Source of the DNA: Mycolicibacterium hippocampi
GTDB lineage: Bacteria > Actinomycetota > Actinomycetes > Mycobacteriales > Mycobacteriaceae
Reading direction: 5' to 3'
Assembly (NCBI RefSeq): GCF_010723735.1
Contig: NZ_BLLB01000002.1
Location: 806,001-870,000 of the forward strand
Length of the DNA stretch: 64,000 nt
Under the pieces are notes generated by a model. It made no database searches. It was not told the origin of the DNA and saw only the letters and a program-made list of their open reading frames with translations. The first letter of the stretch is position 1. Every line of letters starts with the position of its first letter. The translations under genes were made by a program, and so were the position numbers. Positions 1-8,012 of this stretch are shown one piece after another.

Positions 1-1
1 C

Positions 2-523
2 GACCAACCGTTTGGAGGCGATGAGGCGACGCTTGTGCGCGCTGCGCTGAAGATCGACGCACCAACGCGGCGGTGGCGGCCCAATGCCCAGCGGCAGGGT
101 CCGCTCGCCAGCCGCGACGACATGATCGCAATGGCCCGGGCGGTGCTCGTTGCTGCTGACGGGAGCCTCACCTTTGCGATGCTGTCACAGGTCATAGCAC
201 GTCGATACGATCTGGATACGCTGCCGGCCATCGTCGATGTGCCCGCCTTACCCGATCTCAGAAGCAACTCCGAGTACGACCTCATCGACGTTGATGATCA
301 GGTCGCTACGGTCATCGACCAAATGACCGAAGCTGAACGCCTTGTACTACCGCTACTGGACATGAGCTGCCGCGATGCTGCTGAATTACTGCCGTACGGC
401 CATTCAAAGATCGCGAAGACCCAAGCGTCTCTGAGGTCGCTGCTCCAGCAGGTATTGCCCCCGGGTGACGCCGGAGCTTCGGTCCTGCGTGCTGTCTCAG
501 AACGGCTGGCTGGCGAGCGCTGA
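2..523 (+). CDS. C-terminal part of a sigma-factor-like hypothetical protein, cut by the window edge
   Basis: The frame is open back to the first base, so the true start lies upstream; GTG at 35 is only the first visible candidate. The visible ~173 residues include a helical stretch around AARAVL..AADGSLTF and, near the C-terminus, a segment (ERLVLPLLD..CRDAAELLPYGHSKIAKTQASLRSLL, interrupted here) that resembles helix-turn-helix region 4.2 of sigma-70-type proteins. That resemblance is by eye and weak. It lies 93 bp upstream of the HTH/peptidase pair on the same strand and could belong to the same accessory module. No catalytic motif is visible and the function is unassigned. Confidence 0.6.
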   Translation, partial: DQPFGGDEATLVRAALKIDAPTRRWRPNAQRQGPLASRDDMIAMARAVLVAADGSLTFAMLSQVIARRYDLDTLPAIVDVPALPDLRSNSEYDLIDVDDQVATVIDQMTEAERLVLPLLDMSCRDAAELLPYGHSKIAKTQASLRSLLQQVLPPGDAGASVLRAVSERLAGER

Positions 524-616
524 GAGCGTGTGGACAGATCGGCCTTGTTTCGCCGTCCAATACTTACGTGTTAAACCGGACCCGTAGTAGTAAACCCGGG
601 AGGAGGCGCTAACGGC

Positions 617-1564
617 ATGAACGAACCAAAACAGTCTCCCCAAGCCCGAATGCCCGTTGAGCTGCAGCTTGAGACAGTTATCGCTTTGAGAAAGCTGCGC
701 AGTCTTTTCAGCAACGAGATCCCAGACATCGATGTTGGCCAGATATGGCGGGCGGAGTGGGAGAGCGTCACGATACTTGGCGTGACCTTGTCTGTCGAAG
801 ACGGTTACACACAGTTCGCTCCTGTAACCGTCGACATTGACTATGCAGACCCGTATACCGTGATTCTTTCCGGCGAACAGAGTCCACTGCCTGTGGCTGT
901 TGCCGTTTTTGCTAGTTTGGCTACCCCTGTCCCTGTTTACGTTCTCGAAGCCAACTTGGGCACACTCTCAAGCGGGGTTATCTCAGAGATCACGTGCGTC
1001 TGGCGAGCCAGCGTCACAGGCTCTCCACCTCAATCGATCTATCCGCTGGGTGGTCAGATTGCCGACTTGCTCGAGGTGCGAAGTTTGTATCGACAGGAAC
1101 TTCTTAGTCAACTGACCTTGCTTGCTGCAGCTGTTCTAGATGGCGACAACGTGACGTTGAACAGCGCAGCGTCCGCGGCGCGGCTGCGGCCGTCGCTGGT
1201 CGCGGAAGTGCTCGGTCTTCCGTTGAGTACCGGGCGTCAAATCGCCGTGGGACGGTATCCGTTGTCGGGTCCCCAAGTCGATCGCCTAGCGGCTTCGTTG
1301 GGGTGTGAGGTCGAAGACCTAGCCCTGACGACAGTCACCGTACCGCGGCCCCTTTTGGAAGCGCTGTACTCACCCCGCCGATTCTCTGTAGTACGAAATA
1401 TCGCAAGCGCAAACGGGGTGAGCTACGCGAATGCCGTTGCGTACCTACCGTCTGCTGCGGCCGCTCGTACGCAGCACGCTGAACGGCGCCCCGAGGATTC
1501 GCAACAGTATTGGGAAGACATGCTAGATGCGTTAGTCGTAAGCGGTGGGAATGCCGAGAAGTAG
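617..1564 (+). CDS. Hypothetical protein with XRE-like helix-turn-helix, partner of the downstream ImmA/IrrE peptidase
   Basis: A 315-aa protein starting at ATG 617, preceded by a good ribosome site (GGGAGGAGG at about 598). The N-terminal two thirds look like a mixed alpha/beta domain with no motif I recognise. Residues about 185-235 (around RPSLVAEVLGLPLSTGRQI and QVDRLAASLGCEVEDL) have the spacing of a Cro/C1 (XRE) HTH: a turn after the first helix, a recognition-like helix and a closing Leu-Ala-x-x-Leu-Gly helix. The next gene starts 20 bp before this one stops, so the two are translationally coupled. By analogy with known XRE-ImmA pairs, this is probably the DNA-binding regulator or antitoxin-like partner cleaved or bound by the peptidase (inference). 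Sequence is less GC-rich than the core genes. Confidence 0.75.
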   Translation: MNEPKQSPQARMPVELQLETVIALRKLRSLFSNEIPDIDVGQIWRAEWESVTILGVTLSVEDGYTQFAPVTVDIDYADPYTVILSGEQSPLPVAVAVFASLATPVPVYVLEANLGTLSSGVISEITCVWRASVTGSPPQSIYPLGGQIADLLEVRSLYRQELLSQLTLLAAAVLDGDNVTLNSAASAARLRPSLVAEVLGLPLSTGRQIAVGRYPLSGPQVDRLAASLGCEVEDLALTTVTVPRPLLEALYSPRRFSVVRNIASANGVSYANAVAYLPSAAAARTQHAERRPEDSQQYWEDMLDALVVSGGNAEK

Positions 1565-2606
1565 TCGGAGCGCGGGCTATATCAAGACGCTGGCGCGGGG
1601 TCTCCTCACCAGAGCGGATAGCATTGAACCCGGGCTGACTGAACGACTCCGGTTAGACCTGCTGTCTGCAGTGTCGGATCGCTCGGACGTCATGGTGGTT
1701 TACGACGACAGCCTGTGCCGGTCGGATTGTTCGATAGCAGCGGCGTACCTGAGACATTATGTTCCCCCGAGAATCGCACTTGGCCGAGCGATGAGCCGTG
1801 GGCGGCAGCTCTTTAGCGTGGCGCATGAGTTTGGTCATCACCTCCTTGACCAGGATCCCGTGCTCGCAGACCACCTGTTTGATGAGGCCGACGGGGGTGT
1901 CCGACTTGAAGAAGATATATGCGACGCGTTCGCAGCGATGCTTCTTGTCTCTGATCAGGCCACAGACCTCGCACTAGGCAGTGAGGGCCTAACCTCCCGC
2001 GCCGTCATCCATTTGTTCAACTCTACGAATGCAAGCCGGGAAGCGGCTGCCGTTGCCATGGCGCAACGCATCCAATCTGAAGGCTACGTCCCAATCCTTC
2101 GACACGAACGAGGTGAAGACGGCGACGTCGATCTGGTCGCTCAGTTCTGTGCGAGATCAGGTGCGGCACTGCCGATCACAAGGATGGCCGTGCAAGACGC
2201 TAGCCTCCTGCGACAAGCTTCACGAGCTGGCCGTGCGAGGGGGTATGCACGGCTTCGTTTCCCATCAGGTGCTTACACGGATGAGTACCACGCCGACGTG
2301 ACTCGCGATGGTGAGTACTTATTTGCGGTACTCGTAGCCGATTTGCCTCCTTGGGGAGGTCTTTCAGTTCGGTCCTCAACTCCTGGCGGTTATGACAGCG
2401 CATGGTGCGAGCACTGCAGCGTCGAGTTCCGTCCGGCCTCCTCGACGTGTACCGGTTGCGGCGACCACCAATGCCCGCAATGTAGACGCTGTGGGTGCCC
2501 AGCCGCAGCCGCGCCATCTGCGCGAATCTGTCGGCAATGCTTCACCGAGGCACCCGGTAAAACCTTCGTAGGAGATCGTTGCGCTGAATGTGCAGACGAC
2601 GCCTGA
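1545..2606 (+). CDS. ImmA/IrrE-family zinc metallopeptidase with C-terminal zinc-ribbon cluster
   Basis: 353 aa. HEFGHH at residues 94-99 is the HExxH zinc site, and a downstream acidic helix (LEEDICDAFAAMLL, about 121-134) supplies the third ligand in the position seen in ImmA/IrrE (COG2856) proteins. These enzymes cleave or bind a partner repressor in response to stress or to phage/ICE induction signals. The last ~70 residues carry six CxxC/CxC pairs (CEHC, CTGC, CPQC, CGC, CRQC, CAEC), which look like two or three zinc ribbons; such a tail is unusual for the family and may bind nucleic acid or protein. It overlaps the preceding HTH gene by 20 bp. GTG or ATG starts a few codons downstream are possible. 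The family call is firm; the target is unknown. Confidence 0.85.
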   Translation: MGMPRSSRSAGYIKTLARGLLTRADSIEPGLTERLRLDLLSAVSDRSDVMVVYDDSLCRSDCSIAAAYLRHYVPPRIALGRAMSRGRQLFSVAHEFGHHLLDQDPVLADHLFDEADGGVRLEEDICDAFAAMLLVSDQATDLALGSEGLTSRAVIHLFNSTNASREAAAVAMAQRIQSEGYVPILRHERGEDGDVDLVAQFCARSGAALPITRMAVQDASLLRQASRAGRARGYARLRFPSGAYTDEYHADVTRDGEYLFAVLVADLPPWGGLSVRSSTPGGYDSAWCEHCSVEFRPASSTCTGCGDHQCPQCRRCGCPAAAAPSARICRQCFTEAPGKTFVGDRCAECADDA

Positions 2607-2703
2607 CCGCCAAGTTGGCGTTGAAGACGCTGGTGCCGTACCCACAGAGGGCACAGGAAACGGTCCTGAGATCCCCTAGCAGGCATAAAGCATCGGCTAT
2701 TCG

Positions 2704-3273
2704 TTACGTTGTCTTTGCCTGAAGGTAGCGGTACGCGGTAGCCCGAGCGACGCCGAACGCAGCGGCGAGTTCCCCGACAGGTTCTCCGGTGGCCGCGAGT
2801 CGGCGGAGTTGTTCTTGTCGATCAACAGTCAGTTTGGGCGGTTTCGTAGCTGGTAGTCGCCGTGACCGGCGGGATTCTCGAGATGCTGCACGCCGCTCGC
2901 GGCCCAATTCGAGTTCTAACTCAGCCAAGGTGGCCATGATCACGGCGACGTCTCGCCCGGTTGAAGTGGCCGTGTCAATTCCTTCCCTCAAGGCGCGCAG
3001 AATGATTCGTCGCTCGCCGAGATCAGCGATGGTTCTAGTAACTTCGGCAACGGAGCGGCCGAGCCGGTCGATCGCAGTGACGACCACGGTGTCGCCAGCG
3101 CGGGCGTAGTCGAGCATGGCAACCAACCCGGGCCGGTGCGTCTTGGCCGATCCAGAGAGCTTGTCGGTGAACACCCGACTCGGCTCCACACCAGCGGCAT
3201 TGAGCGCAGCGAGTTGAGCGTCGAGGTCCTGACCGAGGCTACTGACCCGTGCGTAACCGATGATTGCCGTCAT
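2704..3273 (-). CDS. Serine recombinase (resolvase/invertase family), orphan
   Basis: 189 aa, the usual length for Tn3-type resolvases and invertases. The N-terminal catalytic motif YARVS puts the nucleophile at Ser11 with Arg9 beside it; DRLGRS at 69-74 supplies the conserved active-site arginines. The C-terminus (about 145-185, ending with ..GELAAAFGVARATAYRYLQ) is the HTH_7 DNA-binding domain. ATG start at 3273. No transposase lies nearby, so this is a stand-alone resolvase probably left from, or serving, the accessory block at 1-4.4 kb. Its upstream region carries repeated TGAGACA-type heptamers and a perfect dyad, as expected of a res site that also autoregulates the gene. Confidence 0.92.
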   Translation of the reverse strand: MTAIIGYARVSSLGQDLDAQLAALNAAGVEPSRVFTDKLSGSAKTHRPGLVAMLDYARAGDTVVVTAIDRLGRSVAEVTRTIADLGERRIILRALREGIDTATSTGRDVAVIMATLAELELELGRERRAASRESRRSRRLPATKPPKLTVDRQEQLRRLAATGEPVGELAAAFGVARATAYRYLQAKTT

Positions 3274-3281
3274 GCCGCGAT

Positions 3282-3360
3282 TGTCTCAATGCTGACCGAC
3301 AGTCGGGATGTGAGACACGCGGGTGATACAAGATATGAGACATAGCGACCTGGCGCTATG
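3282..3360. promoter_or_regulatory. Res-like crossover/operator region of the serine recombinase
   Basis: Immediately upstream of the resolvase start. TGTCTCA lies at 3282-3288, its reverse complement TGAGACA at 3311-3317 and again at 3336-3342, and a perfect inverted repeat CATAGCG/CGCTATG with a 6-nt loop spans 3341-3360. Resolvases of this type bind a res region of paired inverted subsites placed next to tnpR, so position and symmetry fit. The exact subsite borders and the crossover dinucleotide cannot be fixed by eye. Confidence 0.5.
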
Positions 3361-3432
3361 CGGTGGGGAAACGTTGTCCTTCGGTGTATCTCGTTTCTCT
3401 AGATCTGCGACTACCAATTCCCGAAATGTGAC

Positions 3433-4407
3433 TTGGACGCTGTTGTCCGTGTGTTGGGCTCTGCCTACCGTGGGCTCGTTATCGTGGCGTCCCAACGACT
3501 GGGGGATCTCTTGGGCTCGGCTGAGGGTGGGTTCAAGAACGCGGCGGCACGGCAGCACTACTTGGAGGTGTATGCCAGGGTCCGGGCGCTGAGTCTGTGC
3601 CCAGATGTGGTGCACGACATCGAGACCGAGTTCGGGACCGTTCGGGTATATCAACATGGCCCCCGCGCCGGTGAGCCCATCGTTTTGGTGCATGGGTTCT
3701 TTCTGACTTCGGCTATGTGGTGGGAGCAAGTTGCCGGGTTGACCGGCGATTTCACCGTCTACGCGATAGACATGCTGGGCCAGCCTGGGGCAAGCACGCA
3801 GACGAAGAAGATGTCCACTACCGCCGATGCGGCGCGCTGCATCGCAGCGGTACTGGAGACGTTGAACCTGAGCAATGTGCATCTGGTGGGCCACTCCTAT
3901 GGAGGGTGGCTAGCCACTTATACGGCGGCGGAAGCACCCCATCGGATGGCGACTCTGACTCTGGTCGACCCGGCCCACACGGTGGGCCGCCTCTCCGGGC
4001 GGTTCTGGTGGACCCTTGCACTCCTGCTGTCGCGTCCACGCTCGGCCCGAGCGCAACGCGCAGCGGCAAGGGTGCTGGGCGACTCAACAGCCGGAAGCCC
4101 CGTCGATGCGCTCACCAGCCTGTTTGTTGCCGGTTTCGTGTCCTTTGCGGCACCGTTGAACACACCGCCGCTACGGATGGCTCGCGATCGCGTGCTGCGA
4201 TCTCTGGACCTCCCCGTTCAAGTTCTGCTGGCGAGCAACACTATTCACAACTCGGCTAAAGCGATACGGCGACTCGCGTCGGTAGTCCCGAAGTGGCAAC
4301 ACCACTTGTTGCCCAACACCTCTCACGCGCTGTTCGCCGAGCGTCCCGGCGAGGTCAATGAGTGCATCCGGCAGTTTGTGGTTACGCATCGTCGCGGCGC
4401 TTCCTAG
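3433..4407 (+). CDS. Alpha/beta-fold hydrolase
   Basis: 324 aa from TTG 3433; GTG at 3451 is an equally good in-frame start. The oxyanion-hole segment VLVHGFF is at 84-90 and the nucleophile elbow GHSYGG at 153-158 puts the catalytic serine at 155. The C-terminal LLPNTSHALF holds the probable catalytic histidine, with an acid after strand 7. Overall the protein resembles the broad epoxide-hydrolase/haloalkane-dehalogenase/esterase group, but Ser rather than Asp at the elbow argues for esterase-, lipase- or C-C-hydrolase-like activity. It stands alone downstream of the resolvase and is less GC-rich than the core. Substrate unknown. Confidence 0.8.
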   Translation: MDAVVRVLGSAYRGLVIVASQRLGDLLGSAEGGFKNAAARQHYLEVYARVRALSLCPDVVHDIETEFGTVRVYQHGPRAGEPIVLVHGFFLTSAMWWEQVAGLTGDFTVYAIDMLGQPGASTQTKKMSTTADAARCIAAVLETLNLSNVHLVGHSYGGWLATYTAAEAPHRMATLTLVDPAHTVGRLSGRFWWTLALLLSRPRSARAQRAAARVLGDSTAGSPVDALTSLFVAGFVSFAAPLNTPPLRMARDRVLRSLDLPVQVLLASNTIHNSAKAIRRLASVVPKWQHHLLPNTSHALFAERPGEVNECIRQFVVTHRRGAS

Positions 4408-4533
4408 TCGGTGCCCGGCGCAGCTGCGTTCCTTTGGGAGGAGGGCGTTCGCCGTCACTTCAGCGACTTCGTACACCACGCACTCGCCCAGCCCCGCACC
4501 GCAATCGAGAAGGATCTGAGCCGTCTACGTACT

Positions 4534-5511
4534 CTACAAATGACAACGCGACGGGTGAAATTTGGCGATGGCGTCGATGACTGCGGCTCCCATGGCAGGG
4601 CTGCCGATGTGACCGGAGTCCTCGATGATCCTTAGGTCGGCGTCCGGCCACGCCTGAGCGAGTTCCCATGCGGTGATCAGCGGGCATGACAGGTCGAGAC
4701 GTCCGTGGATCAGAACTCCAGGGATTCCTCTGAGGCGGTGCGCATCTCGCAGTAGCTGACCGTCCTCAAGCCACGCGTGATGGGCGAAGTAGTGCGTACA
4801 GATCCGCACAAACGCCAGCTTCGCCGCGTCGGGCTTTGCACCGTACTGACCGGGACTACCGAGGCTTTCGTGGGAGATGACGGCGTCCTCCCATGCGCAC
4901 CAGTCGTGTGCGGCTTGCTCCCGTACGGCGATGTTTGGGTTCTCCATGAGCTGTCGGTAGGCCGCGATGAGGTTGCCGTCGCGGTCGCGGTCGGGTACCC
5001 CCGCGCGGAACCGTCCCCATTCGGCCGGGAAGAGCAGACGCGCCCCGCTGTACAGCCAGTCGATCTCGAGGGGGCGGGTCATGGTCACTCCGACCAGGAC
5101 GATGCCCATCACCCGGTCGGGGTGGCGTTGGGCGTAGGCCAGGATCAGCGTCGACGCCCAGGAACCGCCATAGAGTAGCCACCGGTCGATGCCCAGGTAC
5201 TCACGCAAGGTTTCCATGTCGGCGAGTAGGTGTTCGGTGGTGTTGTGCGCCATGTTCGTTGTCGGGTCGCTGGCGTGGGGCTTGCTGTCACCGCATCCGC
5301 GCTGGTCGAACAGCACGACCTGGAACGCCTCGGGGTCGAACCCCTTATGGGCGCCATGCGGCCTACCCGATCCCGGGCCGCCGTGCACGACCAGCGCCGG
5401 TCGACCATTGGAGTTGCCCCTGGTCTCCCAATAGACGAGGTTGCCGTCACCCACGTCGAGCAGCCCATGCTCATAGATCTGCGGCTCGGGAAACGGTCGG
5501 TCACCAGACAT
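4534..5511 (-). CDS. pip: Proline iminopeptidase (prolyl aminopeptidase), peptidase family S33
   Basis: 325 aa from ATG 5511 (MSGDRPFPEP..), the typical family length; the open frame runs further upstream but that part has no family resemblance. Family motifs are clear: VVHGGPGSG at about 41-49 (HGGPG oxyanion hole), DQRGCGDSKPH at 69-79 and GGSWAS at 115-120 with catalytic Ser117, then HGRLDLSCP (catalytic Asp) and EDSGH (catalytic His) near the end. The enzyme releases N-terminal proline from peptides in the cytosol. It is convergent with the hydrolase gene and not in an obvious operon. Confidence 0.92.
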   Translation of the reverse strand: MSGDRPFPEPQIYEHGLLDVGDGNLVYWETRGNSNGRPALVVHGGPGSGRPHGAHKGFDPEAFQVVLFDQRGCGDSKPHASDPTTNMAHNTTEHLLADMETLREYLGIDRWLLYGGSWASTLILAYAQRHPDRVMGIVLVGVTMTRPLEIDWLYSGARLLFPAEWGRFRAGVPDRDRDGNLIAAYRQLMENPNIAVREQAAHDWCAWEDAVISHESLGSPGQYGAKPDAAKLAFVRICTHYFAHHAWLEDGQLLRDAHRLRGIPGVLIHGRLDLSCPLITAWELAQAWPDADLRIIEDSGHIGSPAMGAAVIDAIAKFHPSRCHL

Positions 5512-5772
5512 AACCAGCCACGCTACCGGCGGCCCAATGCACCGAAGCTGTGAAGAATCGAGACAGGAGGTGATCGGCCTCAATGGCTGGGGCATAAACT
5601 GCCTCCCGGTTGTGCTCTCAGCGGCGACGCGCGTAGCCAACGCGGGCCGTCGAAAACGGCACCGATAGTTCACGCCCAGAACCGCCATCTTGGCGTGGGT
5701 ATACCCAACAGCGTCAGGTGAACTGACTACTAGCTGCAGCAGGCCCAGCACGGATAGGAACGGCGCCGAAAG

Positions 5773-6414
5773 TTAGCCACCCCGTGGCACCACTGTGAAC
5801 GATGCATACCCTGTCGCCGAAGCGCCGCCGCCGATAGGCGACACCGACACGGTGATGTCGTAGGTACCCAGTTCCATGATCTTGAGGTCGGGGCTAACCC
5901 GACCACTGCAGTCGCCACTTCGGCGCTCCTGAGGATAGTTTCCAGGCCCCGTGATGACGGCCTCTACGTTGCACTCGCCCCTTATCTCGCCGTTCGCGCC
6001 CTGGGAAGACCAGCGAAAAGTCATGTACGGCGGATTAATACTCGAAGGAAAGCTTGGCTGCATTTCGAAGACGTCGCCGCGCTTCTGCAGCAGGCCGTTC
6101 CCAGTAGACGCCGTCACGTAAACGTCGTTGATGCCGAGGGCCTGTGCCGGCGGACTGTCAGGGGGCGGCTCGTCGGTGGTCGTCGGGACTCCCTGAATCG
6201 ACGATGCAGTAGACGATACAGTAGGAGTCGGCGTGATTGTGTCGGTCAGCTGGTACGAAGCGGTCGGCGTCGGCGTTAATGAACTAACTGAGCTTGTCGT
6301 CCCGCCCTCGCCGTGACTAACCCCACGTGGAAACCACCACGCTAGGAACGCAATCAATACGCCAACCGCAGTGACGCCGACACCGATTATTGTCCACCGC
6401 TCGGCCGTGCTCAT
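5773..6414 (-). CDS. Single-pass membrane-anchored hypothetical protein with Ser/Thr/Pro-rich linker
   Basis: 213 aa from ATG 6414, which has a strong Shine-Dalgarno (GGGGGAG) just upstream; the longer frame to 6567 lacks this support. A single hydrophobic helix lies at about 8-28 (WTIIGVGVTAVGVLIAFLAW), followed by a Thr/Pro/Ser-rich stretch (about 40-95) and a folded extracytoplasmic domain of about 115 residues with a Cys pair (GECNVE, SGDCSG) that could form a disulfide. It resembles the exported domains of other actinobacterial N-terminally anchored proteins but I do not recognise the family. Isolated gene. Confidence 0.7.
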   Translation of the reverse strand: MSTAERWTIIGVGVTAVGVLIAFLAWWFPRGVSHGEGGTTSSVSSLTPTPTASYQLTDTITPTPTVSSTASSIQGVPTTTDEPPPDSPPAQALGINDVYVTASTGNGLLQKRGDVFEMQPSFPSSINPPYMTFRWSSQGANGEIRGECNVEAVITGPGNYPQERRSGDCSGRVSPDLKIMELGTYDITVSVSPIGGGASATGYASFTVVPRGG

Positions 6415-7136
6415 GTCTCCCCCGCTCACGGCCCGATTCTGACACACACTGTCCCTCTTGTTTCGCCGCTCACCCGAGAGATAGGTGGCCGGACGAGCGC
6501 GTCTCTGCCCGTCGCATTGCCCGGCGATTGATGCAGTCGCCGGTGAAACCGATCTCGCAGGTGACACCGCGACGTTTGTCGCGAACCGAACAGGCGGTCA
6601 CGAATCCGCAGTTCCGGGGCGCCTTGCGGCGGCAATCGCGAACCTCGGTCGAGGAATGCATGCGCTATTTGGATACAGAACCTCGCTGGAAGGCTAACTC
6701 TTCGCCCGCGCATTCACTGACGGGAAGCATTGGCGCGTGCTCTCCGGGTCCCGATCCTGCCGACGAACTTCCAGTGGCACGTCGGTATCGAGGTCAACTT
6801 CATCGGCAAGCAGGAGCGCGCCCTCGACCCCGGCCAATTTTCTCATCAGCTCGGAGCGTGGACAGGCAAGCCCACCACTAACGTCCTATCACCCGACTAG
6901 AACTTCGTTGACGCCGTGCTGCGACACCTCGAGGAGTTGCGCTGGGCGTATGGCATCCTGCTCCTCCTGCCCGCTCAACAGTGCAGGCGGCAGGGTGATC
7001 GGCTGAGCCGTACGACAGGTAGCTTCGGTGATCAAGCTTTCGTACAACAGAATCCGTTCTCGCCGGCGGCGTCGGCACGGCTGGCCCGCATGTAGGCAGA
7101 CCTTCGCCGAGCCTCGCACAGCGAGCCCCCAGATCC
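6415..7136. other. Gene-poor stretch with one possible relic reading frame
   Basis: About 720 bp between two leftward genes. Frames here are mostly Arg/Ser/Pro-rich translations typical of non-coding high-GC DNA. The one frame with protein-like composition is 6730-6900 (listed separately). No tRNA, clear terminator or repeat was seen. Confidence 0.5.
6730..6900 (+). pseudogene. Possible relic or small hypothetical ORF
   Basis: Beginning at TTG 6730 and ending at TAG 6898-6900, this 56-codon frame has balanced composition (for example ..TNFQWHVGIEVNFIGKQ..), unlike the surrounding shadow frames. A GGGAAG lies 5 nt before the TTG. An in-frame TGA at 6718-6720 closes it upstream. It may be the tail of a degraded gene; I do not recognise the family. 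Confidence 0.25.
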
Positions 7137-8012
7137 TCAGCGAGGCACGTCGGGCTCGGTGATCGAACGCGGCGAAAGCCCCAGTGTGCGGACGTATTCA
7201 GCGATGGCGCCCAGATTCGTGGTCCACACGTCGTCATGATCGAGCACGTAGCGCATCAGGTCGTCGAGTTCGGCGGCACGTGAGGTCCGCCCGGTCAGGA
7301 ACGGATGGTTGGTGAGCACCCAGCAACCGTGGGCCCGGCGTAGCCCGTCGAACTCCAGTTGCCACAGTTCGCGCGCCTTGCGTGGACTCTCGATCAGCCC
7401 GCTGCCGGAAATGTCGGGCAGGTAGCAGTATTGCTCCCAGTCGTCGAGTGCCCACTGGATCGGAATCTCGACCAGAGAACGATCCGCGCCAGGCGTGATC
7501 GCGAGTTCATACGGATGATCGGCGTCCATCAGGCTGGAGTCGTACAGGAATCCGCGCTCCGCCAGCAGTGCGGGCGTCCGCCACGACAGGTCCCACATCG
7601 GGGCCCGGTATCCGGTGGGCCGCACCCCGGCGACGTCGGCCAGGGCGGCAAGGCCCCGGTCGATCACATCGATCTCCTGCTCGAGGGTCAACGCGGTGGG
7701 CTGTTCATGGAGGTATCCGTGGTGGGCGATCTCATGTCCGGCGGCGACGATGCTGCGGACCGCCTGCGGGTAGCGGTCGGCCGTATGGCCGGGCACGAAG
7801 AAAGTCGACGCGATCTGGTGTCGCTCGAGCAGGCTCAAGATTCGGGGGACGCCGACCAGTGGGCCGTAGGCCTGGTGGCTCATCACGCTCATCCGAGCGC
7901 CGACGGCCTCCAGAGTCCCCGGGGGTCCCCACAGCACCGCCGACTCGGCGTCCACGTCGAAAGTGAATGCGGCGGCCGCGGTTTTGCCTTCGGGCCAACG
8001 TAATTCACTCAT
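7137..8012 (-). CDS. Polysaccharide-deacetylase-family (NodB-fold) hydrolase, PgdA/PuuE-like
   Basis: 291 aa. The NodB-fold metal site is recognisable: TFDVD at 17-21 (Asp19/Asp21), then the His motif around HEIAHHGYLHE (about 92-102) and RAPMWDLS further on. Spacing and the Trp-rich C-terminal half fit the subgroup that includes peptidoglycan deacetylase PgdA-type enzymes and the allantoinase PuuE, which hydrolyses an amide in purine breakdown, rather than chitin deacetylases. No signal peptide is present, so it acts in the cytosol. It is the last gene of a leftward operon, overlapping the ureohydrolase gene by 4 bp. With the PucR regulator upstream, a role in amide or ureide nitrogen catabolism is more likely than cell-wall modification (inference). 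Confidence 0.85.
   Translation of the reverse strand: MSELRWPEGKTAAAAFTFDVDAESAVLWGPPGTLEAVGARMSVMSHQAYGPLVGVPRILSLLERHQIASTFFVPGHTADRYPQAVRSIVAAGHEIAHHGYLHEQPTALTLEQEIDVIDRGLAALADVAGVRPTGYRAPMWDLSWRTPALLAERGFLYDSSLMDADHPYELAITPGADRSLVEIPIQWALDDWEQYCYLPDISGSGLIESPRKARELWQLEFDGLRRAHGCWVLTNHPFLTGRTSRAAELDDLMRYVLDHDDVWTTNLGAIAEYVRTLGLSPRSITEPDVPR

Noticed and set aside
2610..2622. Palindrome CGCCAAGTTGGCG after the peptidase gene
   Set aside because: The arms leave only a 1-nt loop, so no stable hairpin forms, and no U-tract follows; not called a terminator.
4411..4635. Short open frame overlapping the end of the proline iminopeptidase gene
   Set aside because: No ribosome site, no protein-like pattern beyond the gap, and it runs antisense into a solid gene.
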